A stretch of 64,000 nt of DNA from Pyricularia pennisetigena (taxonomy: Eukaryota; Ascomycota; Sordariomycetes; Magnaporthales; Pyriculariaceae). The DNA lies in contig NC_043740.1 of assembly GCF_004337985.1 (NCBI RefSeq), forward strand, positions 909,080 to 973,079, in the 5' to 3' direction. The translations under genes were made by a program, and so were the position numbers. Under the pieces are notes generated by a model. The model was not told the DNA's origin. It made no database searches and saw nothing but the letters and a program-made list of their open reading frames with translations. Below, piece after piece: positions 1-11,969 of the stretch (the first letter of the stretch is position 1; each line of letters begins with the position of its first letter).

Positions 1-287
1 TGTCTGCAGATCTCCAAGTGTGTTGGTATTGTAAGTTTTTACCCGTTGCGTTGTTCTTCTTTTTTTGTTTTTTGTTTTGATCTTGTGGTTCCAGCTTTTT
101 GGCTTTTTTTGGGCCACTAGTCGGAACACATCTTTCTTTCTTTCTTGCTGACACAACAAACATCTAATGCCAGACCGTCTGGGGTGTTTCCGACGCTATC
201 AGCTGGCGCGCCAACGAGAACCCGCTCCTGTACGACCGCAACTACCAGCCCAAGGCCGCCTACACCGCCGTCATGAACGCTTTGTAA
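1..287 (+). CDS. GH10 endo-1,4-beta-xylanase, 3' end only
   Basis: The last two exons of a gene that begins outside the window: 1-30 and 174-287, with an intron 31-173 (GTAAGT donor, CAG acceptor). The joined translation reads [10 protein letters not shown] then [12 protein letters not shown] and [19 protein letters not shown], ending at TAA 285-287. The TVWGVSD...SWR and LLYD..YQPKAAY patterns are the usual C-terminus of glycoside hydrolase family 10, where the conserved Trp lines the active-site cleft. Family members are secreted and cut the beta-1,4-xylan backbone of plant cell walls. The catalytic glutamates and signal peptide lie upstream and cannot be checked. No carbohydrate-binding module follows the catalytic domain at this end. 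Confidence 0.85.
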
Positions 288-960
288 ATGAGCACTGCAT
301 GGTGGGATGTTGTTTAATTTCTTCGATTTCGTTCTTGTATCTTGCATGCGGAACCATCCAGAGCCCGACAATTTCCGGGTGGCCGCCCTTTCAGTCGTTA
401 TCAATGGGCAAGCTGTCCCTTGGGGGACGGTGTATACTAGCCAGTTTGATGCACACTTTTAAACATAGCCAACATATCTCATACCGCTGCCGTTTCAGAC
501 CGAGGCCAGAAAGTGGCCCAGATCCAACCTAGTCCAGGCTTTAATACGCCACATTCTTTTTTTTTTAAATAAACAAATAAGCATATCAAACCTAATACTG
601 TAATACTTCTACAGCATTACGCACGACCAAGGATTAGCTTTGACCAGCGTAGTGGAAATGTGCCGTTGGTCAAAGTTTTACGAGTTAAAAACGTGATATT
701 GCTACAAGGTGATGAACACCATCAAGGCTTTTTAAAAAGGGGGCCAATGATATATTGTTGGCAGCTATTTCTATCAAGATGTCTTTAAACTCTAGTCCCT
801 ATTTTATGGTGTAAACCAGCGAATGCAAAAAAAAGAAAAGAAAAAAAAGGAAACAGTCTCGCCCTAACGAATGAACGCAAAAGATATTTTCGCTTTGGTA
901 AGTGATGGCCAGATATAATAAATATTGCCGCAAGTCCTAAAAGAAAAAGCTCACAAGCGC
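288..960. other. Intergenic, convergent 3' ends
   Basis: The space between the xylanase stop and the stop of the small secreted protein on the other strand. It contains A/T-rich 3'-UTR-like sequence and short A runs near 825-850. I see no RNA gene or convincing ORF. Confidence 0.5.
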
Positions 961-1245
961 CTAATACCCGCCCAAGACATCCTGTTTAGGTTCGAATCCC
1001 CTAACTTCATAACCGGCTGGTAGCGTGCCTTTGCATTGGACACTTTTGCACTCAACCCCCCAAGCACAGCATTCGTATGTTATTCCTCTATGGGTTTTTT
1101 TAACAAACGATCCATGCCAACTCTGCCCCGAGACTATAAATTCGTTATTGTTGTTCTTGTTGATAATTTCCCAGTTGCAGGCTTGGCCATGAACAGCGTT
1201 TGCGAGAAGGGATATGGCGGCGACGGCGATGACTGAAAACTTCAT
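961..1245 (-). CDS. Small secreted cysteine-rich protein (effector candidate)
   Basis: A single-exon ORF of 94 residues. I chose the start at 1245 because it begins directly with a classic signal peptide (MKFSVIAVAAISLLANAVHG, cleavage likely after VHG or GQA). A longer in-frame start at 1305 adds 20 residues that would bury the signal. The mature part is about 75 residues with five cysteines: one near the N-terminus, then an ECCAWGVEC block and a QC. It also has a run of four asparagines and no membrane segment. I recognise no family. Small size, secretion signal and cysteines fit the broad class of fungal effectors or apoplastic proteins, which is an inference. A TATA-like TTTAAATA lies near 1412-1419, about 165 bp upstream of the start. 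An odd number of cysteines leaves at least one unpaired. Confidence 0.65.
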   Translation of the reverse strand: MKFSVIAVAAISLLANAVHGQACNWEIINKNNNNEFIVSGQSWHGSFVKKTHRGITYECCAWGVECKSVQCKGTLPAGYEVRGFEPKQDVLGGY

Positions 1246-2539
1246 TGTGTTGCGTGAAATGACAAATTCGCGGGCAAGTTCGCGACAAGAGTTTAGGTTA
1301 AACAAAGTTATGGTAAAGAAGAATAGCGTTCTGTGGGGGGATGGTCTTGTTGGAGAGATTGATGATGATAACCTAACAGCAGCGTTTCGAAAGAAGAGCC
1401 CTGCGGCGGGATTTAAATACTTGGAAAAGATCTAAAATGTTCGAGTATTGCATATAAAATGATTATTTATGTCGTTACTAATAGTTATTAACTTACCTGT
1501 TTTAAGCATTATGCGCTTTAAACAACTGAGTTCCCGCATAATATACAGGTCCGGGCGAACTTTCTGCTAGCTGACAGAGTTGCACATATGTATAAGCTTT
1601 CTATCTTCTTTAGCAGGGAACTTTAGCTTATTATGTAATAGGCTTAACGTGCAAATAAACTACTTTGATTTACCAAGTCAAACAAGCTACGAAAAATATA
1701 TATTATGCTATCCATCAAGTTCCATGAAATTAATGCTACCACTCTCTATAATTATCTCTACACTGTTGCAGCCGATAGCTAGCCTCTTTTGTATCAAAAG
1801 TATCGCCAGTCGGTGAGGTTAAACTTAAACTTAAAACAAAAAAAAAAAAACAGCCAAGCTGTACAAAATAATCGTGTTAAGATGTAAAGGGAAAGGATGT
1901 CAAGAGTCAAGACCATACCGCGTTTAAAGCCGATAAATCTTAGAGTGAAACTTGAGTGACTAATGGTATTTGGGACTTTTTGAACATGAGTTGAGATAAC
2001 AAAGTAAAGCAAAGGACAGCTGCTAATATTAATTGAATTTTTTTTACAAACTTGGCACAAGGCCCTCGCATTTTCCAGTCGCAGCTACTGCACTGTTTAC
2101 ATTGACATTTATGCTGCCATGTGGCAACCACCACCAAGCTGAGCTTACTGACTTGCGGCCCAGGACGATTTCATCTGCCAACAATGCAGTCAGTAGTGCC
2201 CTGCGCTCAGAACTGACGTTGAACCACCCCCACAACAGGCAATTTTGGGTCTGTTAGCCCGTCAGAAGTCAGGTTTTTCACAACGCTAGCGGGTGGAGCA
2301 CACGACAGTAATGATGCGGTGCACATTGAATGAAGTAGCATTCACCCGAATGGGCCGAAATGTAGGCTGGATCCCTGCTGGAAGTATAAAAAAGTATTTG
2401 TTTTTTTATGGACAGGAAGAGCCAAAGATTTCTTGGAGATGGGAACCGTTTGGGAACAAGTGATGATGAAATATTTGGCGCTGCAGTGGCTGACGACGCC
2501 CTTTAGAACGCGTTGGTTTTACATTCTAGAAGAAGAAAC

Positions 2540-2570
<31 letters not shown>

Positions 2571-3635
2571 ACGCGCGGACTACTTGCGCTGATGTCAAGA
2601 GCGATTCAGCTGCTGTCAAAGCTTCGTAGTCCGCAGCGCCAACCTCAGGGCGAGCAACCTAAAAACAAACCCATGGGCCAGTGCTGAGTCGACGACAGGG
2701 GAAGCCGACACAGTGCATTGCCGGTGAGATATGGATCAATTCAATCTTAATGAGCTCAAGAGTCACGTTCAGTCAGTTGCTTGGCAAAAAGCACATGGCG
2801 CATGCTGTAAGAATACCGAGTTTCTCATGGGACGTACATAACTCCCAGTGAGAGCCTTTTATAGACCGGCCCACTAGAAGAAGATGGTATTGAACTACGT
2901 AAATTATAGCAGGCCCCGATTAGCGGGCATCTCACTACCCCTTTCAACGCTTCCACGGGCTGATTGGTGCAAAGAGTCTTGTAATGGCAACCGGGTATCA
3001 GGACTTGTTTTTGTTGGAAAACTCGAGATCCGAGAAATGACGATCGCCATAAATTTAGTATTTTTGTTGTATATATTTTGGTATCTTGCTGTTTAATGTG
3101 TTTCACACTGCTTCAGCCATACACTGCGCCCCACCCGAAGTTTGCATTTTACGTCCAGGTTATGAAACTAAGCTTTACTGTCTGTATCATTATGGAAGCT
3201 ATCCTTTTGTACTTTTTTGGTACAGTCTGCATATTGCTTGTACTCTGCACATCAATGGCCCCGTTTGTACATATAGTGCCGCGCAAAGCACGAAATCATC
3301 GCAAAAGCAAGTCCGGCTTTTATTGTATCTGTCTGTAATGCTGCTTTGACCGACTGGTAGGAGAATACTTGACAAAGAAACGAGAAAATTGTAGCAAAAG
3401 ATATGGCAGGGCAAGCAAGGGTGACACCATCTGCTGGGAAATTTCATCAACTTTTTTTGTGCAATTGATGAGGCGCATAAGATGCGAGCAGGAAGTGATC
3501 CGTAACTACAGGCTAACGTGCTGCGTTTCGTAGCAAACACTAGATAATAAATACAATACAAGAGAGAATGACATGCAAAGGTTGGTCAAAAGCAAGCAAA
3601 GAAGCAAACCCGCGAGCCAAGTCATACAAGGCGAA
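1246..3635. other. Intergenic, no confident gene
   Basis: About 2.4 kb without a gene I can support. It holds a 29-base poly(A) run at 2540-2568 and several short ORFs on both strands without family signatures. One, at 3086-3349 (+), is cysteine-containing but lacks a signal peptide or a workable upstream exon. Confidence 0.5.
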
Positions 3636-4912
3636 TCACAACTTCCCCACCAGGGCCTCTTCGAGCTCCAGCACTTTAGGCATCTTAACACCTCCGACAC
3701 GTACCTTGCTCAGGTCGGCCTCGTAGCCCTCCTCCACCTCAGGCCACGGGCCCATGGGGGTTATGGCCAGGGGGTTGATGCTCGCGTGCGACTTTGTATA
3801 ATTCTCCTTGATGTGCTTAAAGTCGGTCGTCTCCCGGAACCCGGGCACGTTCCAGTACAGGTTCTTCAGCCAGTTGTTGACCTGCGGGTAGTCGTGCCGC
3901 ACGGTGCCGAGGTTGCACTTGAAGTGCTGCACGTAGATGGCATCAAAGCGCACCACCGTGGCGTAGGCGGTCAAGTCCAGCTCCGTCAGCCGGTTTCCGA
4001 GGATGTAGGGCCCCCCGTTGGAGCGGATCAGCTTCTCGAGCTTGTTCAGAGCCGCAAAGACAAAGGGTACGCTGGCGTCGTATCCCTCCTGCGTGGGATT
4101 GAAGCCGGCCCGGTATACGCCGTTGCAGAGGTGCGGGAGGAGCCAGGTTGACACGTCGTCGATCTGTTGCCTCAGGTCGTCTGGGTACAGGGTGAGTTCC
4201 CGCTCGGCCGAGCCCTCGGCAAGCAGCGAGTCGAAGGCCGTCTGTAGGTCCCGCAGTAGCTCGAGGGACTCGTTGTTGACCGCGGCGCTGGTCTTGGTGT
4301 CCCAGAGCAGCGGCACGCTGTATCGGCCTTTGTAGTAGGGGTCGTCCTTGAAGTAAAGTTCATGCAGGTACTTGGCGCCGAATAAAGGATCGACATCTGA
4401 GCCGGCGTACTCGTCTGCCGTGGCCGGAAACTGCCATCCGGGGTAGCCCTCGTCGTTGCCCTTGGGATACGGCTTGACGTTGGTCAAAGGAATGATATCC
4501 TTGAGGCCCTTGAGGTGGCGAACTAGGTTGGCGCGGTGGGCATAGGGACAAAAGAGGCCTTTTTGTGGGGAGATGGGTGGACATCAAGCCGAGTTAGCCT
4601 GCTAGTCTCTGTCTCCAGTCGGACGACACTTGCAAGTACTTGTACGCCACCGGCGCTAGCCTTATCGGCTAGTCTAACCTGCCACAAGACTTGGCGTCGC
4701 GTGGCGACCAGGAACATGTTTTTTTGAGGGAAAAAAAAAAAAAAAAAAAGTTATCCGAGACAAGAAGCAACATGCATACCAATATAGAGTCGGTAACGGC
4801 CGGCTTCGGGCGCGAAAGGACCCTCTGGGGTTATTTTTCCATGCCAAGAATCAGCGGTCCCGGGGGTGCGTCCCTGGGCAGCTAGAATCTGTGCCTTATT
4901 TGGTGAAGCCAT
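3636..4912 (-). CDS. Glutathionyl-hydroquinone reductase-type (omega/Ecm4-like) glutathione transferase
   Basis: Two exons, 4780-4912 and 3636-4558, joined across a 221-bp intron (GTATGC donor, CTAAC branch point, AG acceptor at 4559-4560), give 351 residues. The junction rebuilds RLYIG+LFCPYAHRANLVRHLKGL. This contains the catalytic CPYAHR motif (CPWAHR in many homologues) of the thioredoxin-fold domain near residue 47, which is cut in half if the intron is ignored. Next come GWQFP and LFGAKYLHELYF, typical of the YqjG/Ecm4 group, and an all-alpha C-terminal half with NRLTELDLTAYATVVRFD. These enzymes reduce glutathionyl-hydroquinones, and in fungi are linked to quinone and xenobiotic detoxification. 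Cytosolic location is likely: no targeting peptide is visible. A poly(A) run at 4732-4749 lies inside the intron. Confidence 0.9.
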
Positions 4913-6146
4913 GGTGTTATATCGATTGATAGGCTAGTTAATTAATTATCTATCGGTCAGGCTGTTAAATAGTTCACGTGTGTGCAGGTGTGGTGGGCAA
5001 GTTTGGATGGAGACAAGAGTTGAGGGTCAGTTAACCCCGCCTAAAAGCCAAAATCCCTTGGCTGGTGTTGGTTCGTCCAAGGCACATTTCAGTTCAATTC
5101 CGATATCGCAAAAAGTGGGGTTGGGCCATCTCGCAGTGTCGAGAATGCTACATGCTTGCAAGAGCACGTGAGCCAGAACAAAAGCTGGCAGCCTAGGTAA
5201 ACACTACCGAATGGAGGAGGAAGTATGTATGTGCATACACACATGCCTTGGCCATTTGCATGATGTCAGCAGCGGCAAGTCGCTGTACTGCTACTGTAGT
5301 TGTAGTACAAAAGTGGTGGAGAACAGTTGACAGTGGGGGACTTGAGCGGAGCTGGAAGTTTGTATGACTGATGATGACATCAATTTCTTTTGGTGGACGG
5401 CGACTTTTTTTACCATCGCGCACATTAAATTACATTACACTTTTGCTTTCTTCGCTTTTCTCTCTGCACCGACTTTTCCTGACTGGAATTTCAATCTCCC
5501 GCAGTATTCCTTCGATGGATGACCACTCGATAAGTCAGCTTGCACCAATTTGGCCATGTGGATCACGTACCGGATAGTAAACAAGTTACTGAATGGAGCT
5601 AACTCCAAGTGTGGCCCCTGATATCCACGCGCCCATTTTGGCATTTCAATCTTCTGGAGCAGGGATTAATTGGACCTGCAAAAGGTATCCGGCTCGTCAT
5701 TTAAGCAAACGGCATGATATATATATGTATGGTGTACAAAGTTGGCGCTGACCGTCATCATCCATTGACTCGGTAAGAAAGGGGAGGAGATCGCATCTCT
5801 CAGTAGGCAATGATGGACACATGGCAATCCACCCAGGTCGCCTTGGCGAGCTGACCACCAAGGGAGCAGCATATCGGCATCTCTGGTGGAGGCTCGGGAG
5901 ATACAGCCAGTGGATCGTACCACCGTACTCTGACCAGGTTTTACAAATCACACGCATGTCATCAATATTTTGTTTCTTTCTGCTTCTCCGTTGAGACGAC
6001 ATGTAGGATTTAGACTGGGCAAGGGAAATTTTCTCCCACGCAGCTAAACCGGAAAGGTCATGTCAGGTCTCCAACTGTACCGTATTGCTGACCGCAACCG
6101 ATTCTCCGCAGAGTCCTAGCGCACGGCGTGTTCGGCGGCAGTAACG

Positions 6147-6187
<41 letters not shown>

Positions 6188-6545
6188 NNNNNNNNNNNNN
6201 NNNNNNNNNNNNNNNNNAAAGCTGACAAAACGAAAACCCGCAATCTGGCCAAGGAATGCCAATTCTACCAGCGGCCTTACAGATCAAGATCAGCATCATG
6301 GACCAGGGCTGGCATCCACTTCGACAGCAGGGCAGCCAGTTGCCTTGGACAAAAGGTGGCTGCAGCCTTAAACGCTGTGCGAGTATATATAAACAACTCA
6401 GCTCCTCAAGACGAATGAGTACGTTTCCACGCTTCCCGTCTCTTTATCGCCTCAAGCCAAGTCCAGGGCACCGATCCCTCCCCTCTTATTCGTTTACTCG
6501 CCATAGATCCCGTCAAGGGACAACAAAACCATCACCTACGTAACA
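4913..6545. other. Divergent intergenic region with a 30-N gap
   Basis: Shared upstream region of the GST gene (minus) and the amidohydrolase gene (plus). A 41-base poly(A) run (6147-6187) runs into a gap of 30 Ns (6188-6217). No convincing coding sequence. Confidence 0.6.
6384..6393 (+). promoter_or_regulatory. TATA box candidate
   Basis: The sequence TATATATAAA lies about 150 bp upstream of the amidohydrolase ATG, at a plausible distance for a core promoter with a short leader. Assigned by sequence and position only. Confidence 0.4.
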
Positions 6546-8238
6546 ATGAGGCAAGCCACCGTGGCAGCAACCCTCGCCCTGCTGGGCAGCGCCTCGGCGG
6601 CGTCGACCCAGTTCAACGGCGGCACCATCGTGGCCTTTGACGACGAGACGCAGGGCCTCCGGGTGGTGCGCAACGGCTCGCTGCTCGTGACGGACGACCG
6701 CATCGCCGGCATCTACACGAGCCCGCCGGCGGCGCAGCAAAACTCGTCGTCGGTCGAGGTGGTCGACGCGACCGGCAAGATCATCACGCCGGGCTTCATC
6801 GACACGCACCGCCACGGCTGGCAGACGGCCTTCAAGACGCTGGGCTCCAACACGAGCTTGACCGAGTACTTTGGCCGGTACGGCGAGTTCGCGTCGGCCG
6901 GCCACTGGGACGCCGACGACGTCTACTCGTCGCAGCTGGCCGGTCTGTACGAGGCCGCCAACGCCGGCGTCACCACCTCGCTCGACCACGCCCACTCCAC
7001 CTGGGACAGGGCCACCAGCGAGGCCGGGCTCAGGGCCAGCGTGGACAGCGGCTCGCGCGTCTTTTACGCCTTCGCCTTCCACAACACCACCGCCTCCGAG
7101 GTCCCGGAGCTCCTCCAGGTCTTTAGGGATATCGCCGATGAGGGCTACTACGAGGGCACCCCGACGACGCTGGGCATCGCCTACGATGCCTGGGGACCCG
7201 ACCCCAACCGCGCCGAGATTGATTCCATCATGAAGTTGACCGAGTAAGTCCCCTTCCAAAAGCCGCGGCACGGGGTAAGTTGGTGTCTTCTTGCCTGAGC
7301 CACGCTAACCAAGTTTCGATATATATAGGGAATACAACATCTCGGTAATCACAACCCACTCGCTGGGAGGACCTTGGGGAAGTAAGCAAAGCGCCGTTTT
7401 TTTTTCTGTAATTATTTTGCACGCTGCGCGCGCGACCCAGGAAATACTAACAAGACAAAAAAAAAAAAAAATAACAGTCACCAACTCCCCCTCGGACGTC
7501 GCTGCGCTCGACTATCTCAACATCAGCACGCCCGTCGTCTTCTCGCACGGCTCGTTCCTGACGGCGGGCGACGCGACGCTGCTGCGCGAGACGAACCAGC
7601 ACCTGTCCATCACGCCCGAGTCCGAGATGCACTACGGGCACACGCACCCAGTGAGCCACCTGATTCAGGACCAGGCGGCGCTGGGCGTCGATACGCACTT
7701 CACCTTCAGCACCGACATCCTGACGCAGGCGCGCATCTGGCTGCAGCAGGCGCGGTACGAGGCGTCCGAGGACGTGCTGGACCAGTGGCGGCTGCCGCTC
7801 AACAACCCCATGAGCACCGACCAGGCCTTCCTGCTCGCCACGCGCAGCGGCGGCCTGGCCCTGCGCCGCGAGGACCTGGGCGTGATCCGCGAGGGCGCCA
7901 AGGCCGACCTGGTCGTCTGGGACGGCGAGTCGCCCGCCATGCTGGGCTGGCTGGACCCCGTCGCCGCCGTCATCCTGCACGCCAGCGTCGGCGACGTCGA
8001 GTCCGTCATGGTCGACGGCAAGTGGGTCAAGAGGGACCGGAAGCTCGTGGTGGGCGACTACGCCGACGTCAAGCGCCGCTTCCTCGCCACCGCCAAAAAG
8101 ATCCAGGACATCTGGGTCGACACGCCCCTCCCGACCCCCGAGGAGCTGCAGACCATGTTCTCGTTCCCCCTGGTGCGCGCCGACCAGCTCGACGTGCAGA
8201 GGGGAGATGGTGACGGGTACGGTGAGAACCACTTTTGA
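6546..8238 (+). CDS. Secreted metal-dependent amidohydrolase
   Basis: Three exons, 6546-7243, 7329-7381 and 7478-8238, give 503 residues. The second junction reads GGPWG-I-TNSPSD. A signal peptide (about residues 1-19, ending SASA) starts the protein and NxS/T sites follow. The amidohydrolase fold is shown by a TPGFIDTHRH metal motif (His88, His90), ITTHSLGG, VFSHGSF, the late Asp in STDILTQ, and the C-terminal GAKADLVVWDG strand. The order SITPESEM..GH..P then STDILTQ is like the methylthioadenosine/adenosylhomocysteine deaminase and chlorohydrolase group, where a metal-activated water attacks an amino- or halo-substituted ring. The true substrate is unknown. Secretion is unusual for that group and suggests an extracellular substrate or detoxification. 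Intron 2 has a poly(A) run of about 15 directly before its acceptor instead of a pyrimidine tract. Confidence 0.85.
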
Positions 8239-8428
8239 GTAAATGCCGATTTTGACGTGGATATGTGTGCTCTGTGGTTGTTTTCTACTCTAGTCTATAA
8301 ACAGTAATCTTAGCGCTTATTAATTGTAATCAAATTCGCTGAATCTCCAAAGCGTCGTTGGATGCGATGCACTCGACGCGACCGAAGCTTCATTCGGAGC
8401 GCTGCGCTGACCCCTAGAAACACTTCGC

Positions 8429-11389
8429 CTAGACCTTCTCTTTGCCCTTCCCCTTGCCATTCGAGTGCTTCTCCTTTTCTGACGTGCGTGATCTCTCCTC
8501 GCCCTGCTTTTGCACCACAGGAGCCTTTGGTCTGTTCATTTTGGCAGCACATCCACTGGAGCAGCAATGTTCCATGCAGATGACTGTGCCAAGCTCGCAT
8601 AATCGCGTCGATGCAATGCAGCATGGCCTGGGTTCCTTGCTTGCCCATTTTAAAATCTCCTCAGCGGCGAGTTTGCGCAAATCCAGATCCGTGCTTGGTT
8701 CTGGTGGCCCGGAGTCACCTTCTGCTTCATCGACGCCTTGTTTGCGATTTTCTACGTTTCTTTTGCCTAAAAAGGCGCTCAAGACCTCTAGAGACGGCCC
8801 TTCGCGAGCCAGCCGCTCAAGGCCAAGGGCCTCTGCCAGCTTGCCAACAGATCGCGTGCGGTGCTGAACTTTTTGTCTGTTAGCGATTGCGCGGACGACC
8901 TCGAGGGCGGCCAAGTCCACAGCAAAGTAGTCGAAGCTCGTTTCGGGCAATTCATCATGCAAACCATAGGCGAGATGTGTACAGAGGAAAGATACGGTGC
9001 ATGGGTCCAGGGGAACGTCCATGGCAACGACTTCCTTGAAGTTGCTTGCTTTGCTCACACCCTCAGATCGATCAGTTTCCTGTCCCGTCTCGGTTGCTCC
9101 GTTATCGACATCAATCAAGTTCATGGCATATCTGCCCCTCCTCGTGATTGCCCATACCAGCTCGTCAGGAACCAGACCATGCGGCCCGCTTGTTCCAAAG
9201 ACACTATCTGGAGTGAAAAGTCGACTGAGGTAACCGATTTGCGTCAGCTTCTTCGGGTCGTGGCTTTGTGCCATCGCTGTTGCTTTAGGGCCATGTTCAG
9301 CTTGGTTTTTGGTTACGATTTGAACAGATTCTTGTCCCTGACCTGATTGAGTACCCCGTTTCTCGCTGTTTTTCTCGCTTTTTGATGACTGGCTTGAACG
9401 CTCTGTCGCAACCTTCTGCTGGCTCGATTTTCGTTCCAAAAAATCTTGGTGGTCTTTGTCATTCTTGGCTTCCTCATTCTTACCAGTCACTCTCACTCCT
9501 TCACGTTCAAAAATGGCGTTCTTCGCTTTGGTGACCGCAAACGACACAGTATAAACAGTCTCAAACTCTTCATGGACATACTTGCAGGTCTTAACCAGTG
9601 AAGAAACTTTGGCAGAGCGAATTGCGCGTCTCTCCCTCAAAGATACCAACACGCGCGAAATCTCAGAGTCCTGGTTCGAAACATCCAGCGATGAGGCCCA
9701 GTCTGTCTGCTCGGGATCCAAACCCAGGAATGCTCCTGATGACCGGAGAGCGATTGCCACTTCAAGGTCGAGCCACGTCCCAGGGGCTAGCAGCTCGTCT
9801 CGACAAAGCGAGAGGTAGAGCCGTGCCACAAAACCAAGTGCTCCCGTGTCGGCAGCACAGTTGCTACCGACATCACAGAGACCCAGCCGTGTGCGATGTA
9901 TCCACGTGCCGACAAGCAAGGGGTGCCTTTCTGTCAGAACATCTCCCGAAATCCCTTTTTTGCCAAGTGCTTCTCTGAATGGATTCTTCTTGTCCCAAAG
10001 CCGGGAGTAGTCTTTGATGATTTCGATGCCGTGCATAATTCTGTACATCAACCGCTTTCTAGACAGGTGGAAAGACGCGAAGATCTCGGCTGACAGGACC
10101 GATTCGAGCAAAGTCCGTCTGAAGAGGGCTAGGCAATCGGCCGGCTTCTGGAGCATTCCAAGCTCCCGTAACAGCTTGATGATGTCGAGGTAGATTGAAC
10201 CTGCCAAGCTCGCTGACAATGGGTGCACTTTGTCGCTAAATTGCCAAAGCTGGATGAAAGTCGAGGTCAACTCGTCGAGTTCTTCAGTGGCCCAGTCATC
10301 TGTTGATAAAAGAAACGCGATGCCTCCGAAAATCTCAAGGAGGGCGGCACAGTCTTCTTTCATCATATTTATCGGACCGGTTGGGGGGTTCGAAGGAGAG
10401 AAGCGCCCTTCTTTTCCAAGATATATTGACACAGTATCAGAGCTGTGCCTGTAATGCTTCTGCCAGAGCGCCCAGGCGTGTACGGTCTGCATTAGACAGT
10501 AATCTTTGATCCTGTAGAGAATCTCTAGTTTGTGTTCTCGACTCGCGTTCTTGTTGAAAGGAAGTGCCATTTCCGCAGCGATTCTTGCCTTTTCATAGGC
10601 GAGATGATGCGAGCTGGTGAATCTGAAGGTGGGCAATGCAGCCATCATCTCCGATTCCATCAGCTCAGCCAACTGAATCGCCACGTTTGTGGCCATTGTG
10701 ACGCAGGTTAGCGATAGATAGCCTCGAGCGAATTTCTTCCAGAGGCTGCGGACCTCTGCTCTGATCTCGTGGAGCTCGCGCAGGAGTATGGTGTGCACCA
10801 GAAAAGCATCCTCATCCGAGCGCTCCCACTCAGCCTCGTACTCTGGTTGCTCCATTGACCCAGCAGCGGCCGACATTGGTCGTTTCATCGACTCAGGGTC
10901 CAGATCAAAGGCCAGGATGATCTTGTAGTTGTTGAGAGATTCCCCGATGAATCCATCCACATCGAGGTCTGGAAATTCCCTGACCAAAGTCAGAATTTTA
11001 CGGACAGCTAGCAGCGCGTCTGTCAAGGTGCTCTTCCGAGGCCCTGGGCTTTCGCCAGGATAGCCATTCGACTCGGCAAAGTAAGTCTTCAGTAATGTCC
11101 GCGTGCTGATGAGACGTTGAAGAGCATTAATGAAGTACTGGGGTATCTCTGGTGCTGTGACATGAAGGGATAAAAAACTGGCCAGGGGGACAAAATCGCC
11201 AACAGCGAGGACAGGTCGGTCAGATTCCTTAAATCTCTACTCCTTTGGATTTCTGGTGGCCAACAGCTTTGCTTTGTTATAGTCGTGTTCCAAAGCTGTT
11301 TTCACGAGCCATGTTGCAACGGTATCGGCATCGTCTCTGTATTGGCGGAAGATGCTCGTCATTGAGCGGGGAAACCTGGAATGAGCCAT
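8429..11389 (-). CDS. DUF6604-type fungal protein with one in-frame TAG
   Basis: From an ATG at 11389 the frame is open to 8429 (986 codons) except for one TAG at 11237-11239 (codon 51). Residues 1-50 contain SIFRQYRDDADTVATWL, the start of the DUF6604 domain. After the TAG the same frame continues with AVGDFVPLASFL...INALQRLISTRTLL, the next conserved block, so both sides belong together. Either the gene carries a nonsense mutation, or a 69-nt phase-0 intron (11237-11305, weak GTGAAA donor, TAG acceptor) removes the stop. The rest is mostly helical with a lysine/glutamate/serine-rich stretch around residues 640-710 and a basic C-terminus (EKEKHSNGKGKGKEKV). Two cysteine pairs (PRPCC, EHCCSSGC) lie near the end. 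Function is unknown. It does not look like a transposon relic because base composition is normal. Confidence 0.75.
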
Positions 11390-11969
11390 TATGAACGGGA
11401 TAGATAGGGATGTGAAAAGTGAATAAGATATTTCCTTGATAATTAACGAGCGTGTCAGATGTATAATCTGCTGAGAAAGTGCATGACTAACAGATCAAAT
11501 GCTGAGAGGAAAAGTCAATGTTGCACATCGTCGGTTTGGATGCTTAAAGACAGCAACAAATCGACGCCATCGGAGGTGTCGGTCACCCCACCTACAACGC
11601 TGGCTGTTGGTGGGGCCACAGGCAAGGGTAAGTCCGAGCATCCCTACCAGCCAATTAACCAGGGTACAATCGATGATCCGAGCTGAGTGAGCAAGGTGAG
11701 CAAGCATAGCATGGATCGAGCTCCACTTTGGTGCCGAAAGCCACAGCGTCGTGGCGTTAGTGCATCTTTTAGTTGGTGCCGAGAGTTTGCCTCCGTTGCC
11801 TCTCGTTGCAGAGCCAACAAACTGGGAATTAAAGACAATCAACATTCACAACGTTTGGAAACAACAGTCACCACAAGCAACTGCGCAATCAAAAAAAAAC
11901 TCTACGTCAATCCTCAACCGTCTTCGAAACTCCAACGAATACACAAAAAAAAAAAAAAAAATCTACGAA
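11390..11969. promoter_or_regulatory. Divergent promoter region of the DUF6604 gene and SDH8
   Basis: 580 bp separate two divergent starts. The stretch just upstream of SDH8 is A-rich, ending in an uninterrupted A run near 11946-11959 that would lie in the 5' leader. No specific operator was recognised. Confidence 0.4.

Noticed and set aside
970..1000. B-box-like GGTTCGAATCC resembling a tRNA gene
   Set aside because: It lies inside the small secreted protein's coding sequence and has no A box or acceptor stem.
3086..3349. Plus-strand 87-codon ORF with six cysteines, possibly a small secreted protein
   Set aside because: It has no signal peptide. The hydrophobic MTIAINLVFLLYIFW segment just upstream is in another frame, and the only intron to join them would be 36 nt and leaves a stop.
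6513..7271. Long minus-strand ORFs opposite the amidohydrolase, lyase and regulator exons
   Set aside because: They are GC-rich shadow frames of well supported genes.
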